Shown here piece by piece: positions 15,701 through 30,444 of a DNA stretch of 64,000 nt. Each line of letters begins with the position of its first letter. Positions within the stretch are counted from its first letter, which is position 1. This DNA comes from Anthopleura xanthogrammica (taxonomy: Eukaryota > Cnidaria > Anthozoa > Actiniaria > Actiniidae), in the NCBI GenBank assembly GCA_964019055.1, contig OZ025216.1, positions 7,677,414-7,741,413 on the forward strand. Direction: 5' to 3'. Position numbers and translations under genes: made by a program. The notes under the pieces are model-generated. The model did not search any database, was not told the DNA's origin, and worked only from the letters and a program-made list of their open reading frames with translations.

Positions 15701-17281
15701 GAAATAAGAATGTACACGAGATGGATTGGATGAACGTATAGGAATAAGAATGTACACAAGCTTGATTGAATGTATCCATAAGAATAAGATGAATGAATGC
15801 ATAGAAATAAGAATGTACACGAGATGGATTGGATGAACGCATAGGAATAAGAATGTACACGAGCTGGATTGAATGAATGCATAAGAATAAGATGAATGAA
15901 TGCATAGAAATAAGAATGTACACGAGATGGATTGGATGAACACATAGGAATAAGAATGAACACGAGATGGATTGGATGAACGCATAGGAATAAGAATGTA
16001 TACCAGATGGATTAGATGAACGCATAGGAATAAGAATGTACACGAAATGGATTGGAAGAACAAATAGAAATAAAAATGTAAACGAGATAGATTGCATGGA
16101 TGAACAAATAGGAATAAGAATGTGCACGAGATAGATTGGATGAACGAATAGGTATAAGAATGTACACGAGATGGATTTGATGAACGCATAGGAATAAGAA
16201 TGTACACGAGATAGATTGGATGAACAAATGGGAATAAGAATGTACACGCGATAGATTTGATGAACGCAAAGGAATAAGAATGTACACGAGATGGATTGGA
16301 TGACCGAAAAAGAATAAGAATGTACACGAGATGGATTGGATGAACGAAAAGGAATAAGAATGTACACGAGATGGATTGGATGAACAAAAAGGAATAAGAA
16401 TGTACACGAGATGGATTGGATGAACGAAAAGGAATAAGAATGTACACGAGATGGATTGGATGAACAAAAAGGAATAAGAATGTACACGAGATGGATTGGA
16501 TGAACGCATAGGAATAAGAATGTACACGAGATGGATTGAATTAATGCATCAGAATAAGAATGTACACGAGATGGATTGGATGAACAAATAGGAAAAAGAA
16601 TGAACACGAGATGGATTTGATGAACACATAGGAATAAGAATGTACACGAGATGGATTGGATGAACGCATAGGAATAAGAATGTACACGAGATGGATTGGA
16701 TGAATGCATAAGAATAAGATGAATGAATGCATAGAAATAAGTATGTACACGAGATGGATTGGATGAACGTATAGAAATAAGAATGTACACAAGCTTCATT
16801 GAATGTATGCATAAGAATAAGATGAATGAATGCATAGAAATAAGAATGTACACGAGATGGATTGGATGAACGCATAGGAATAAGAATGTACACGAGCTGG
16901 ATTGAATGAATGCATAAGAATAAGATGTATGAATGCATAGAAATAAGAATGTACACGAGATGGATTGGATGAACGTATAGGAATAAGAATGTACACAAGC
17001 TTGATTGAATGTATCCATAAGAATAAGATGAATGAACACATAGGAATAAGAATGTACACGAGATGGATTGGATGAACGCATAGGAATAAGAATGTACACG
17101 AGCTGGATTGAATGAATGCATAAGAATAAGATGAATGAATGCATAGAAATAAGAATGTACACGAGATGGATTGGATGAACACATAGGAATAAGAATGTAC
17201 ACGAGATGGATTGGATGAACAAAAAGGAATAAGAATGTACACGAGATGGATTGGATGAACGAAAAGGAATAAGAATGTACA
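12711..17281. repeat. 2301-bp tandem duplication inside the array
   Basis: Sequence 12711-14980 recurs at 15012-17281 with a fixed shift of 2301 bp. It includes the 23-bp half-monomers and the HindIII-site variants (ACACAAGCTT). Markers at 12947/15248, 13256/15557, 13711/16012 and 14240/16541 all keep the shift. Parts recur again further right at 1783 bp (16796/18579, 17376/19159). Confidence 0.88.
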
Positions 17282-20200
17282 CGAGATGGATTGGATGAAC
17301 AAAAAGGAATAAGAATGTACACGAGATGGATTGGATGAACGCATAGGAATAAGAATGTACACGAGATGGATTGAATTAATGCATCAGAATAAGAATGTAC
17401 ACGAGATGGATTGGATGAACAAATAGGAAAAAGAATGAACACGAGATGGATTTGATGAACACATAGGAATAAGAATGTACACGAGATGGATTGGATGAAC
17501 GCATAGGAATAAGAATGTACACGAGATGGATTGGATGAAAAAAAAAAGAATAAGAATGTACACGAGATGGATTGGATGAACGCATAGGAATAAGAATGTA
17601 CACGAGATGGATTGGATGACCGAAAAGGAATAAGAATGTACACGAGATGGATTGGATGAACGAAAAGGAATAAGAATGTACACGAGATGGATTGGATGAA
17701 CAAAAAGGAATAAGAATGTACACGAGATGGATTGGATGAACGCATAGGAATAAGAATGTACACGAGATGGATTGGATGAACGCATAGGATTAAGAATGTA
17801 CACGAGATGGATTGGATGAACGCATAGGAATAAGAATGTACACGAGATGGATTGAATTTATGCATCAGAATAAGAATGTACACGAGATGGATTGAATTAA
17901 TGCATAAGAATAAGAATGTACACGAGATGGATTGGATGAACGCATAGGAATAAGAATGTACACGAGATGGATTGAATTAATGCATAAGAATAAGAATGTA
18001 CACGAGATGGATTGGATGAACAAATAGGAAAAAGAATGAACACGAGATGGATTTGATGAACACATAGGAATAAGAATGTACACGAGATGGATTGGATGAA
18101 CGCATAGGAATAAGAATGTACACGAGCTGGATTGAATGAATGCATAAGAATAAGATGAATGAATGCATAGAAATAAGAATGTACACGAGATGGATTGGAT
18201 GAACACATAGGAATAAGAATGAACACGAGATGGATTGGATGAACGCATAGGAATAAGAATGTATACAAGATGGATTAGATGAACGCATAGGAATAAGAAT
18301 GTACACGAAATGGATTGGAAGAACAAATAGAAATAAAAATGTAAACGAGATAGATTGCATGGATGAACAAATAGGAAAAAGAATGTGCACGAGATAGATT
18401 GGATGAACGAATAGGTATAAGAATGTACACGAGATGGATTGGATGAACGCATAGGAATAAGAATGTACACGAGATGGATTGGATGAATGCATAAGAATAA
18501 GATGAATGAATGCATAGAAATAAGTATGTACACGAGATGGATTGGATGAACGTATAGAAATAAGAATGTACACAAGCTTCATTGAATGTATGCATAAGAA
18601 TAAGATGAATGAATGCATAGAAATAAGAATGTACACGAGATGGATTGGATGAACGCATAGGAATAAGAATGTACACGAGCTGGATTGAATGAATGCATAA
18701 GAATAAGATGTATGAATGCATAGAAATAAGAATGTACACGAGATGGATTGGATGAACGTATAGGAATAAGAATGTACACAAGCTTGATTGAATGTATCCA
18801 TAAGAATAAGATGAATGAACACATAGGAATAAGAATGTACACGAGATGGATTGGATGAACGCATAGGAATAAGAATGTACACGAGCTGGATTGAATGAAT
18901 GCATAAGAATAAGATGAATGAATGCATAGAAATAAGAATGTACACGAGATGGATTGGATGAACACATAGGAATAAGAATGTACACGAGATGGATTGGATG
19001 AACAAAAAGGAATAAGAATGTACACGAGATGGATTGGATGAACGAAAAGGAATAAGAATGTACACGAGATGGATTGGATGAACAAAAAGGAATAAGAATG
19101 TACACGAGATGGATTGGATGAACGCATAGGAATAAGAATGTACACGAGATGGATTGAATTAATGCATCAGAATAAGAATGTACACGAGATGGATTGGATG
19201 AACAAATAGGAAAAAGAATGAACACGAGATGGATTTGATGAACACATAGGAATAAGAATGTACACGAGATGGATTGGATGAACGCATAGGAATAAGAATG
19301 TACACGAGATGGATTGGATGAAAAAAAAAAGAATAAGAATGTACACGAGATGGATTGGATGAACGCATAGGAATAAGAATGTACACGAGATGGATTGGAT
19401 GACCGAAAAGGAATAAGAATGTACACGAGATGGATTGGATGAACGAAAAGGAATAAGAATGTACACGAGATGGATTGGATGAACAAAAAGGAATAAGAAT
19501 GTACACGAGATGGATTGGATGAACGCATAGGAATAAGAATGTACACGAGATGGATTGGATGAACGCATAGGATTAAGAATGTACACGAGATGGATTGGAT
19601 GAACGCATAGGAATAAGAATGTACACGAGATGGATTGAATTTATGCATCAGAATAAGAATGTACACGAGATGGATTGAATTAATGCATAAGAAAAAGAAT
19701 GTACACGAGATGGATTGGATGAACGCATAGGAATAAGAATGTACACGAGATGGATTGAATTAATGCATAAGAATAAGAATGTACACGAGATGGATTGGAT
19801 GAACAAATAGGAAAAAGAATGAACACGAGATGGATTTGATGAACACATAGGAATAAGAATGTACACGAGATGGATTGGATGAACGCATAGGAATAAGAAT
19901 GTACACGAGCTGGATTGAATGAATGCATAAGAATAAGATGAATGAATGCATAGAAATAAGAATGTACACGAGATGGATTGGATGAACACATAGGAATAAG
20001 AATGAACACGAGATGGATTGGATGAACGCATAGGAATAAGAATGTATACCAGATGGATTAGATGAACGCATAGGAATAAGAATGTACACGAAATGGATTG
20101 GAAGAACAAATAGAAATAAAAATGTAAACGAGATAGATTGCATGGATGAACAAATAGGAATAAGAATGTGCACGAGATAGATTGGATGAACGAATAGGTA

Positions 20201-20339
20201 TAAGAATGTACACGAGATGGATTTGATGAACGCATAGGAATAAGAATGTACACGAGATAGATTGGATGAACAAATGGGAATAAGAATGTACACGCGATAG
20301 ATTTGATGAACGCAAAGGAATAAGAATGTACACGAGATG

Positions 20340-23300
20340 GATTGGATGACCGAAAAAGAATAAGAATGTACACGAGATGGATTGGATGAACGAAAAGGAA
20401 TAAGAATGTACACGAGATGGATTGGATGAACAAAAAGGAATAAGAATGTACACGAGATGGATTGGATGAACGAAAAGGAATAAGAATGTACACGAGATGG
20501 ATTGGATGAACAAAAAGGAATAAGAATGTACACGAGATGGATTGGATGAACGCATAGGAATAAGGATGTACACGAGATGGATTGAATTAATGCATCAGAA
20601 TAAGAATGTACACGAGATGGATTGGATGAACAAATAGGAAAAAGAATGAACACGAGATGGATTTGATGAACACATAGGAATAAGAATGTACACGAGATGG
20701 ATTGGATGAACGCATAGGAATAAGAATGTACACGAGATGGATTGGATGAAAAAAAAAAGAATAAGAATGTACACGAGATGGATTGGATGAACGCATAGGA
20801 ATAAGAATGTACACGAGATGGATTGGATGACCGAAAAGGAATAAGAATGTACACGAGATGGATTGGATGAACGAAAAGGAATAAGAATGTACACGAGATG
20901 GATTGGATGAACAAAAAGGAATAAGAATGTACACGAGATGGATTGGATGAACGCATAGGAATAAGAATGTACACGAGATGGATTGGATGAACGCATAGGA
21001 TTAAGAATGTACACGAGATGGATTGGATGAACGCATAGGAATAAGAATGTACACGAGATGGATTGAATTTATGCATCAGAATAAGAATGTACACGAGATG
21101 GATTGAATTAATGCATAAGAATAAGAATGTACACGAGATGGATTGGATGAACGCATAGGAATAAGAATGTACACGAGATGGATTGAATTAATGCATAAGA
21201 ATAAGAATGTACACGAGATGGATTGGATGAACAAATAGGAAAAAGAATGAACACGAGATGGATTTGATGAACACATAGGAATAAGAATGTACACGAGATG
21301 GATTGGATGAACGCATAGGAATAAGAATGTACACGAGATGGATTGGATGAAAAAAAAGGAATAAGAATGTACACGAGATGGATTGGATGAACGCATAGGA
21401 ATAAGAATGTACACGAGATGGATTGGATGAACAAAAAGGAATAAGAATGTACACGAGATGGATTGGATGAACAAATTGGAAAAAAGAATGAACACGAGAT
21501 GGATTTGATGAACGCATAGGAATAAGAATGTACACGAGATGGATTTGATGAACACATAGGAATAAGAATGTACACGAGATGGATTTGATGAACGCATAGG
21601 AATAAGAATGTACACGAGATGGATTGGATGAACAAAAAGGAATAAGAATGTACACGAGATGGATCGGATGAACGAAAAGGAATAAGAATGTACACGAGAT
21701 GGATTTGATGAACGCATAGGAATAAGAATGTACACGAGATAGATTGGATGAACAAATGGGAATAAGAATGTACACGCGATAGATTTGATGAACGCAAAGG
21801 AATAAGAATGTACACGAGATGGATTGGATGACCGAAAAAGAATAAGAATGTACACGAGATGGATTGGATGAACGAAAAGGAATAAGAATGTACACGAGAT
21901 GGATTGGATGAACAAAAAGGAATAAGAATGTACACGAGATGGATTGGATGAACGAAAAGGAATAAGAATGTACACGAGATGGATTGGATGAACAAAAAGG
22001 AATAAGAATGTACACGAGATGGATTGGATGAACGCATAGGAATAAGAATGTACACGAGATGGATTGAATTAATGCATCAGAATAAGAATGTACACGAGAT
22101 GGATTGGATGAACAAATAGGAAAAAGAATGAACACGAGATGGATTTGATGAACACATAGGAATAAGAATGTACACGAGATGGATTGGATGAACGCATAGG
22201 AATAAGAATGTACACGAGATGGATTGGATGAAAAAAAAAAGAATAAGAATGTACACGAGATGGATTGGATGAACGCATAGGAATAAGAATGTACACGAGA
22301 TGGATTGGATGACCGAAAAGGAATAAGAATGTACACGAGATGGATTGGATGAACGAAAAGGAATAAGAATGTACACGAGATGGATTGGATGAACAAAAAG
22401 GAATAAGAATGTACACGAGATGGATTGGATGAACGCATAGGAATAAGAATGTACACGAGATGGATTGGATGAACGCATAGGATTAAGAATGTACACGAGA
22501 TGGATTGGATGAACGCATAGGAATAAGAATGTACACGAGATGGATTGAATTTATGCATCAGAATAAGAATGTACACGAGATGGATTGAATTAATGCATAA
22601 GAATAAGAATGTACACGAGATGGATTGGATGAACGCATAGGAATAAGAATGTACACGAGATGGATTGAATTAATGCATAAGAATAAGAATGTACACGAGA
22701 TGGATTGGATGAACAAATAGGAAAAAGAATGAACACGAGATGGATTTGATGAACACATAGGAATAAGAATGTACACGAGATGGATTGGATGAACGCATAG
22801 GAATAAGAATGTACACGAGATGGATTGGATGAAAAAAAAGGAATAAGAATGTACACGAGATGGATTGGATGAACGCATAGGAATAAGAATGTACACGAGA
22901 TGGATTGGATGAACAAAAAGGAATAAGAATGTACACGAGATGGATTGGATGAACAAATTGGAAAAAAGAATGAACACGAGATGGATTTGATGAACGCATA
23001 GGAATAAGAATGTACACGAGATGGATTTGATGAACACATAGGAATAAGAATGTACACGAGATGGATTTGATGAACGCATAGGAATAAGAATGTACACGAG
23101 ATGGATTGGATGAACAAAAAGGAATAAGAATGTACACGAGATGGATCGGATGAACGAAAAGGAATAAGAATGTACACGAGATGGATTGGAAGAACAAAAA
23201 GTAATAAGAATGTACACGAGATGGATTAGATGAACGCATAGGAATAAGAATGTACACGAGATGGATTGAATTAATGCATAAGAATAAGAATGTACACGAG

Positions 23301-26300
23301 ATGGATTGGATGAACAAATAGGAAAAAGAATGTACACGAGATGGATTTGATGAACACATAGGAATAAGAATGTACACGAGATGGATTTGATGAACGCATA
23401 GGAATAAGAATGTACACGAAATGGATTGGATGAACGCATAGGATTAAGAATGTACACGAAATGGATTGGATGAACGCATAGGAATAAGAATGTACACGAG
23501 ATAGATTGAATGAATAAATAGAAATAAGAATGTACACGAGATGGATTGGATGACCGAAAAAGAATAAGAATGTACACGAGATGGATTGGATGAACGAAAA
23601 GGAATAAGAATGTACACGAGATGGATTGGATGAACAAAAAGGAATAAGAATGTACACGAGATGGATTGGATGAACGAAAAGGAATAAGAATGTACACGAG
23701 ATGGATTGGATGAACAAAAAGGAATAAGAATGTACACGAGATGGATTGGATGAACGCATAGGAATAAGAATGTACACGAGATGGATTGAATTAATGCATC
23801 AGAATAAGAATGTACACGAGATGGATTGGATGAACAAATAGGAAAAAGAATGAACACGAGATGGATTTGATGAACACATAGGAATAAGAATGTACACGAG
23901 ATGGATTGGATGAACGCATAGGAATAAGAATGTACACGAGATGGATTGGATGAAAAAAAAAAGAATAAGAATGTACACGAGATGGATTGGATGAACGCAT
24001 AGGAATAAGAATGTACACGAGATGGATTGGATGACCGAAAAGGAATAAGAATGTACACGAGATGGATTGGATGAACGAAAAGGAATAAGAATGTACACGA
24101 GATGGATTGGATGAACAAAAAGGAATAAGAATGTACACGAGATGGATTGGATGAACGCATAGGAATAAGAATGTACACGAGATGGATTGGATGAACGCAT
24201 AGGATTAAGAATGTACACGAGATGGATTGGATGAACGCATAGGAATAAGAATGTACACGAGATGGATTGAATTTATGCATCAGAATAAGAATGTACACGA
24301 GATGGATTGAATTAATGCATAAGAATAAGAATGTACACGAGATGGATTGGATGAACGCATAGGAATAAGAATGTACACGAGATGGATTGAATTAATGCAT
24401 AAGAATAAGAATGTACACGAGATGGATTGGATGAACAAATAGGAAAAAGAATGAACACGAGATGGATTTGATGAACACATAGGAATAAGAATGTACACGA
24501 GATGGATTGGATGAACGCATAGGAATAAGAATGTACACGAGATGGATTGGATGAAAAAAAAGGAATAAGAATGTACACGAGATGGATTGGATGAACGCAT
24601 AGGAATAAGAATGTACACGAGATGGATTGGATGAACAAAAAGGAATAAGAATGTACACGAGATGGATTGGATGAACAAATTGGAAAAAAGAATGAACACG
24701 AGATGGATTTGATGAACGCATAGGAATAAGAATGTACACGAGATGGATTTGATGAACACATAGGAATAAGAATGTACACGAGATGGATTTGATGAACGCA
24801 TAGGAATAAGAATGTACACGAGATGGATTGGATGAAAAAAAAGGAATAAGAATGTACACGAGATGGATCGGATGAACGAAAAGGAATAAGAATGTACACG
24901 AGATGGATTTGATGAACGCATAGGAATAAGAATGTACACGAGATAGATTGGATGAACAAATGGGAATAAGAATGTACACGCGATAGATTTGATGAACGCA
25001 AAGGAATAAGAATGTACACGAGATGGATTGGATGACCGAAAAAGAATAAGAATGTACACGAGATGGATTGGATGAACGAAAAGGAATAAGAATGTACACG
25101 AGATGGATTGGATGAACAAAAAGGAATAAGAATGTACACGAGATGGATTGGATGAACGAAAAGGAATAAGAATGTACACGAGATGGATTGGATGAACAAA
25201 AAGGAATAAGAATGTACACGAGATGGATTGGATGAACGCATAGGAATAAGAATGTACACGAGATGGATTGAATTAATGCATCAGAATAAGAATGTACACG
25301 AGATGGATTGGATGAACAAATAGGAAAAAGAATGAACACGAGATGGATTTGATGAACACATAGGAATAAGAATGTACACGAGATGGATTGGATGAACGCA
25401 TAGGAATAAGAATGTACACGAGATGGATTGGATGAAAAAAAAAAGAATAAGAATGTACACGAGATGGATTGGATGAACGCATAGGAATAAGAATGTACAC
25501 GAGATGGATTGGATGACCGAAAAGGAATAAGAATGTACACGAGATGGATTGGATGAACGAAAAGGAATAAGAATGTACACGAGATGGATTGGATGAACAA
25601 AAAGGAATAAGAATGTACACGAGATGGATTGGATGAACGCATAGGAATAAGAATGTACACGAGATGGATTGGATGAACGCATAGGATTAAGAATGTACAC
25701 GAGATGGATTGGATGAACGCATAGGAATAAGAATGTACACGAGATGGATTGAATTTATGCATCAGAATAAGAATGTACACGAGATGGATTGAATTAATGC
25801 ATAAGAATAAGAATGTACACGAGATGGATTGGATGAACGCATAGGAATAAGAATGTACACGAGATGGATTGAATTAATGCATAAGAATAAGAATGTACAC
25901 GAGATGGATTGGATGAACAAATAGGAAAAAGAATGAACACGAGATGGATTTGATGAACACATAGGAATAAGAATGTACACGAGATGGATTGGATGAACGC
26001 ATAGGAATAAGAATGTACACGAGATGGATTGGATGAAAAAAAAGGAATAAGAATGTACACGAGATGGATTGGATGAACGCATAGGAATAAGAATGTACAC
26101 GAGATGGATTGGATGAACAAAAAGGAATAAGAATGTACACGAGATGGATTGGATGAACAAATTGGAAAAAAGAATGAACACGAGATGGATTTGATGAACG
26201 CATAGGAATAAGAATGTACACGAGATGGATTTGATGAACACATAGGAATAAGAATGTACACGAGATGGATTTGATGAACGCATAGGAATAAGAATGTACA

Positions 26301-26744
26301 CGAGATGGATTGGATGAACAAAAAGGAATAAGAATGTACACGAGATGGATCGGATGAACGAAAAGGAATAAGAATGTACACGAGATGGATTGGAAGAACA
26401 AAAAGTAATAAGAATGTACACGAGATGGATTAGATGAACGCATAGGAATAAGAATGTACACGAGATGGATTGAATTAATGCATAAGAATAAGAATGTACA
26501 CGAGATGGATTGGATGAACAAATAGGAAAAAGAATGTACACGAGATGGATTTGATGAACACATAGGAATAAGAATGTACACGAGATGGATTTGATGAACG
26601 CATAGGAATAAGAATGTACACGAAATGGATTGGATGAACGCATAGGATTAAGAATGTACACGAAATGGATTGGATGAACGCATAGGAATAAGAATGTACA
26701 CGAGATAGATTGAATGAATAAATAGAAATAAGAATGTACACGAG
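20340..26744. repeat. 3204-bp tandem duplication inside the array
   Basis: Block 20340-23543 is followed by a second copy, 23544-26744. Markers at 20587/23791, 21076/24280, 22069/25273 and 22590/25794 keep a 3204-bp shift. A smaller 1482-bp shift is nested inside (20587/22069, 23791/25273), so the duplication is at least two levels deep. Confidence 0.88.
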
Positions 26745-28381
26745 ATAGATTGCATGAACGCATAGGAATAAGAATGTACACGAGATGGATTGAATTATTG
26801 CATAAGAATAAGAATGTACACGAGATGGATTGGATCAACGCATAGGAATAAGAATGTACAGGAGATGGATTGAATTAATGCATAAGAATAAGAATGTACA
26901 CGAGATGGATTGAATTAATGCATAAGAATAAGAATGTACACGAGATGGATTGGATGAACTCATAGGAATAAGAATGTACACGAGATGGATTGAATTAATG
27001 CATAAGAATAAGAATGTACACGAGATGGATTGGATGAACAAATAGGAAAAAGAATGAACACGAGATGAATTTGATGAACACATAGGAATAAGAATGTACA
27101 CGAGATAGATTGGATGAACGCATAGGAATAAGAATGTACACGAGATGGATTGAATTAATGCATAAGAATAAGAATGTACACGAGATGGATTGAATTAATG
27201 CATAAGAATAAGAATGTACACGAGATAGATTGGATGAACGCATAAGAATAAGAATGTACACGAGATGGATTGGATGAACAAAAAGGAAAAAGAATGTGCA
27301 CGAGATGGATTTGATGAACACATAGGAATAAGAATGTACACGAGATGGATTTGATGAACGCATAGGAATAAGAATGTACACGAGATGGATTGGATGAACG
27401 CATAGGATTAAATGTACACGAGATGGATTTGATGAACGCATAGGAATAAGAATGTACACGAGATGGATTGCATTAACGCATAGGATTAAGAATGTACACG
27501 AGATGGATTGGATGAACGCATAGGAATAAGAATGTACACGAGATAGATTGGATGAATAAATAGGAATAAGAATGTCACGAGATAGATTGGATGAATGCAT
27601 AAGAATAAGAATGTACACGAGATGGATTGGATGAACGCATAGGAATAAGAATGTACACGAGATGGATTAAATGAATGCATAAGAATGAGATGAATGAATG
27701 CATAGAAATAAGAATGTACACGAGATGGATTGGATGAACAAATAGGAATAAGAATGTACACGAGATAGTTGGATGAACAAATAGGAATAAGAATGTACAC
27801 GAGATAGTTGGATGAACAAATAGGAATAAGAATGTACACGAAATGGATTGGATGAACGCATAGGAATAAGATGAATGAATGCATAGAAATAAGAATGTAC
27901 ACGAGATGGATTGGATGAACGTATAGGAATAAGAATGTACACAAGCTTCATTGAATGTATGCATAAGAATAAGATGAATGAATGCATAGAAATAAGAATG
28001 TACACGAGATGGATTGGATGAACGCATAGGAATAAGAATGTACACGAGCTGGATTGTATGAATGCATAAGAATAAGATGAATGAATGCATAGAAATAAGA
28101 ATGTACACGAGATGGATTGGATGAACGCATAGGAATAAGAATGTAAACGAGATGGATTGAATGAATGCATAAGAATAAGATGAATGAATGCATAGAAATA
28201 AGTATGTACACGAGATGGATTGGATGAACGTATAGAAATAAGAATGTACACAAGCTTCATTGAATGTATGCATAAGAATAAGATGAATGAATGCATAGAA
28301 ATAAGAATGTACACGAGATGGATTGGATGAACGCATAGGAATAAGAATGTACACGAGCTGGATTGAATGAATGCATAAGAA
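26702..28381. repeat. Distant copy of an internal array block (15-kb shift)
   Basis: About 1.7 kb here matches 11700-13380 in variant order with a shift of 15,001-15,002 bp (for example 11993/26995, 12153/27155, 12947/27948). The blocks between them are the younger local duplications, which implies that the middle of the array grew after the two ends were in place. Confidence 0.8.
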
Positions 28382-30444
28382 TAAGATGAATGAATGCATA
28401 GAAATAAGAATGTACACGAAATGGATTGGATGAACACATAGGAATAAGAATGAACACGAGATGGATTGGATGAACGCATAGGAATAAGAATGTATACCAG
28501 ATGGATTAGATGAACGCATAGGAATAAGAATGTACACGAAATGGATTGGAAGAACAAATAGAAATAAGAATGTACACGAGATAGATTGCATGGATGAACA
28601 AATAGGAATAAGAATGTGCACGAGATAGATTGGATGAACGAATAGGTATAAGAATGTAAACGAGATGGATTTGATGAACGCATAGGAATAAGAATGTACA
28701 CGAGATGGATTGAATTTATGCATCAGAATAAGAATGTACACGAGATGGATTGAATTAATGCATAAGAATAAGAATGTACACGAGATAGATTGGATGAACG
28801 CATAAGAATAAGAATGTACACGAGATGGATTGGATGAACAAAAAGGAAAAAGAATGTACACGAGATGGATTTGATGAACACATAGGAATAAGAATGTACA
28901 CGAGATGGATTTGATGAAGGCATAGGAATAAGAATGTACACGAGATGGATTGAATTAATGCATAAGAATAAGAATGTACACGAGATAGATTGGATGAACG
29001 CATAAGAATAAGAATGTACACGAGATGGATTGGATGAACAAAAAGGAAAAAGAATGTGCACGAGATGGATTTGATGAACACATAGGAATAAGAATGTACA
29101 CGAGATGGATTTGATGAACGCATAGGAATAAGAATGTACACGAGATGGATTGGATGAACGCATAGGATTAAATGTACACGAGATGGATTTGATGAACGCA
29201 TAAGAATAAGAATGTACACGAGATGGATTGCATTAACGCATAGGATTAAGAATGTACACGAGATGGATTGGATGAACGCATAGGAATAAGAATGTACACG
29301 AGATAGATTGGATGAATAAATAGGAATAAGAATGTACACAAGATAGATTGAATGAATGCATAAGAATAAGAATGTACACGAGATGGATTGGATGAACGCA
29401 TAGGAATAAGAATGTACACGAGATGGATTAAATGAATGCATAAGAATGAGATGAATGAATGCATAGAAATAAGAATGTACACGAGATGGATTGGATGAAC
29501 AAATACGAATAAGAATGTACACGAGATAGTTGGATGAACAAATAGGAATAAGAATGTACACGAGATAGTTGGATGAACAAATAGGAATAAGAATGTACAC
29601 GAAATGGATTGGATGAATGCATAGGAATAAGATGAATGAATGCATAGAAATAAGAATGTACACGAGATGGATTGGATGAACGCATAGGAATAAGAATGTA
29701 CACGAGATGGATTGAATGAATGCATAAGAATAAGATGAATGAATGCATAGAAATAAGAATGTACACGAGATGGATTGGATGAACGTATAGAAATAAGAAT
29801 GTAGACAAGCTTCATTGAATGTATGCATAAGAATAAGATGAATGAATGCATAGAAATAAGAATGTACACGAGATAGATTGGATGAACGCATAGGAATAAG
29901 AATGTACACGAGCTGGATTGAATGAATGCATAAGAATAAGATGAATGAATGCATAGAAATAAGAATGTACACGAAATGGATTGGATGAACACATAGGAAT
30001 AAGAATGAACACGAGATGGATTGGATGAACGCATAGGAATAAGAATGTACACGAGATGGATTGGATGAACGCATAGGAATAAGAATGTACACGAGATAGA
30101 TTGGATGAATAAATAGGAATAAGAATGTACACGAGATAGATTGGATGAATGCATAAGAATAAGAATGTACACGAGATGGATTGGATGAACAAATAGGAAT
30201 AAGAATGTACAGGATATGGATTGGATGAACGCATAGGAATAAGAATGTACACGAGATGGATTGGATGAACGCATAGGAATAAGAATGAACACGAGATGGA
30301 TTTGATGAACACATAGGAATAAGAATTTACACGAGATGCATTTTGGTTGTTTCCCCTTTGTTTGTTTGTTTTTTCCTCTGCTGATTATAATAATTGTAAA
30401 CCTATTTCAAAAAGACGTCGATGGGAGATCTGAAATCTTAAATC

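Larger units (their letters stand above)
1767..30339. repeat. Giant 40-bp minisatellite array (about 714 monomers)
   Basis: The array is an uninterrupted head-to-tail run of a 40-bp monomer. A clean consensus monomer is 56170-56209, and the most constant part is ATGTACACGAGATGGATTGG. The second half varies in a small set of ways (GAACGCATAGG, GAACAAATAGG, GAACGAAAAGG, GAATTAATGCAT, poly-A forms). Rare 38-bp monomers lack two bases (GGATTAAATG). From about 12.6 kb and again from 27.6 kb, 23-bp half-monomers (ATGAATGAATGCATAGAAATAAG type) alternate with full ones. The plus strand is about 70 percent purine. Units 2 and 3 hold the same array at only 18 monomers. The long minus-strand open frames across it are a by-product of the monomer, not genes. 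Confidence 0.97.

Noticed and set aside
1767..30339. Dozens of long minus-strand open frames (up to 771 codons) across the array
   Set aside because: They arise because the 40-bp monomer lacks stops on that strand in any frame. They overlap in all three frames, begin and end at random variants, and show no splice or promoter context.
1767..30339. CRISPR-like array
   Set aside because: Repeats are directly joined with no unique spacers, there are no cas genes, and the context is eukaryotic.
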